From NCBI GenBank assembly GCA_007121975.1, contig SKJO01000063.1:1-6575 (forward strand): a stretch of DNA of 6,575 nucleotides, in the 5' to 3' direction. This document shows, one piece after another, positions 6,227 through 6,575 of the stretch. The DNA is from Nitriliruptoraceae bacterium. Its GTDB lineage: Bacteria > Actinomycetota > Nitriliruptoria > Nitriliruptorales > Nitriliruptoraceae. Under the pieces are notes generated by a model. That model was given only the letters and a program-made list of their open reading frames with translations. It made no database searches and had not been told where the DNA came from. A program made the position numbers and the translations under genes. Positions within the stretch are counted from its first letter, which is position 1. Each line of letters begins with the position of its first letter.

Positions 6227-6575
6227 GCGGCCACCGCTCGCACATCCGCCAACCACAGCTGCACCAGCGGTCGGCCTGCCACCTCGACGTCCAGCACCCC
6301 GCCCTGGCGCCAGCGCCACGGCGCATGCAGTTCGCAGCGGTCGAGGGCAGCGAGATCGACGTCGAGGTAGTCCCGGCTCCACAGCCCGCCGCGGGGCGGC
6401 TCGAGCCGCAGCTCACCGTCGCTGCTCAGCCGCAGGTCCGCGAGCGCGTCAGGATCGAACTCCGGGGCGGCAAGGCCGCTGGAAGGGTCCCCCGAGGGTC
6501 CCACCGCGCGGAAGCGCAAGGTGTCGCCGTCGAGCCAGGCATACCCGGGCGTGGCATCCACCCGCCAGACCCACC
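6193..6575 (-). CDS. Hypothetical protein, N-terminus outside window
   Basis: The frame is open from the right edge to a TAG at 6193-6195, giving 126 whole codons. A GTG at 6559-6561 could be a start, but the frame continues upstream (Trp-Val-Trp-Arg), so the gene probably begins beyond the window. The protein is cytoplasmic-looking, with no signal or membrane segment. It appears rich in beta strands: WLDGDTLRFRAVG, LRLSSDGELRLEP, and GGVLDVEVAGRPLVQLWLADV, with many Trp, Asp and Arg. That pattern suggests a small beta-sandwich or PH-like fold, but no family is recognised and no catalytic residues stand out. Third-position G/C is high, which supports real coding. Its last 34 bases overlap the end of MutS-like B on the opposite strand. 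Confidence 0.68.
   Translation of the reverse strand, partial: WVWRVDATPGYAWLDGDTLRFRAVGPSGDPSSGLAAPEFDPDALADLRLSSDGELRLEPPRGGLWSRDYLDVDLAALDRCELHAPWRWRQGGVLDVEVAGRPLVQLWLADVRAVAAHRPGSPNTST
6223..6241 (+). terminator. Possible T-less hairpin at end of MutS-like operon
   Basis: GAGCGG (6225-6230), a three-base loop (CCA) and CCGCTC (6234-6239) form a perfect 6-bp stem, extended by one G-U and one G-C pair to about 8 bp. It begins at the stop codon of MutS-like B. No T-run follows, so it would be a T-less actinobacterial-type terminator if it works. The same bases lie inside the coding end of the convergent hypothetical gene. Confidence 0.35.

Noticed and set aside
4019..6382. A 787-codon open frame on the minus strand across both MutS-like genes
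   Set aside because: Its product is low-complexity, rich in Arg, Gly, Ser and Gln with no recognisable domain, while the plus-strand frames carry complete ATPase motifs. It is an antisense shadow caused by high GC.

Overview
The window is very GC-rich DNA with strong G/C bias at third codon positions. It carries a copper ATPase gene behind a CsoR-type G/C palindrome, and its genes are tightly packed. This fits a high-GC actinobacterium. The exact lineage cannot be read from the sequence alone, and no RNA gene, transposon, integrase or CRISPR array was seen.

Layout, left to right. Positions 1-281 hold no supportable gene. They contain an array of five roughly 22-bp tandem repeats (111-219) and a possible hairpin terminator just past the copA stop. 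Positions 282-2525 (minus strand) encode a complete Cu(I)-exporting P1B-type ATPase (CopA) with one N-terminal metal-binding domain. Its upstream region holds a perfect 7-bp inverted repeat placed exactly between plausible -35 and -10 boxes, the arrangement expected of a copper-sensing CsoR repressor. Positions 2636-3061 (minus) encode a small lipoprotein whose mature part looks like an OB-fold. Only 61 bp separate it from a divergent plus-strand pair.

That pair, 3123-4694 and 4691-6226, is the most interesting part of the window. The two genes overlap by an ATGA stop/start and encode two different MutS-like ATPases of 523 and 511 residues. Both begin directly with the lever/clamp core, so neither has the mismatch-recognition or connector domains of true MutS. 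They are distant paralogues: both have an HRQA motif, a GLPxCxP motif, a GANQGGK Walker A and an N-E Walker B. The first has Phe where MutS has the H-loop His; the second keeps His. The likely reading is a co-translated, asymmetric heterodimeric clamp ATPase of unknown DNA (or RNA) substrate. The second gene also has an 18-bp tandem repeat just after its start.

The right end (6193-6575, minus) is the 3' part of an unrecognised gene that runs off the window and overlaps the second MutS-like gene tail to tail by 34 bp. The copper unit and the MutS-like pair show no functional link beyond adjacency.
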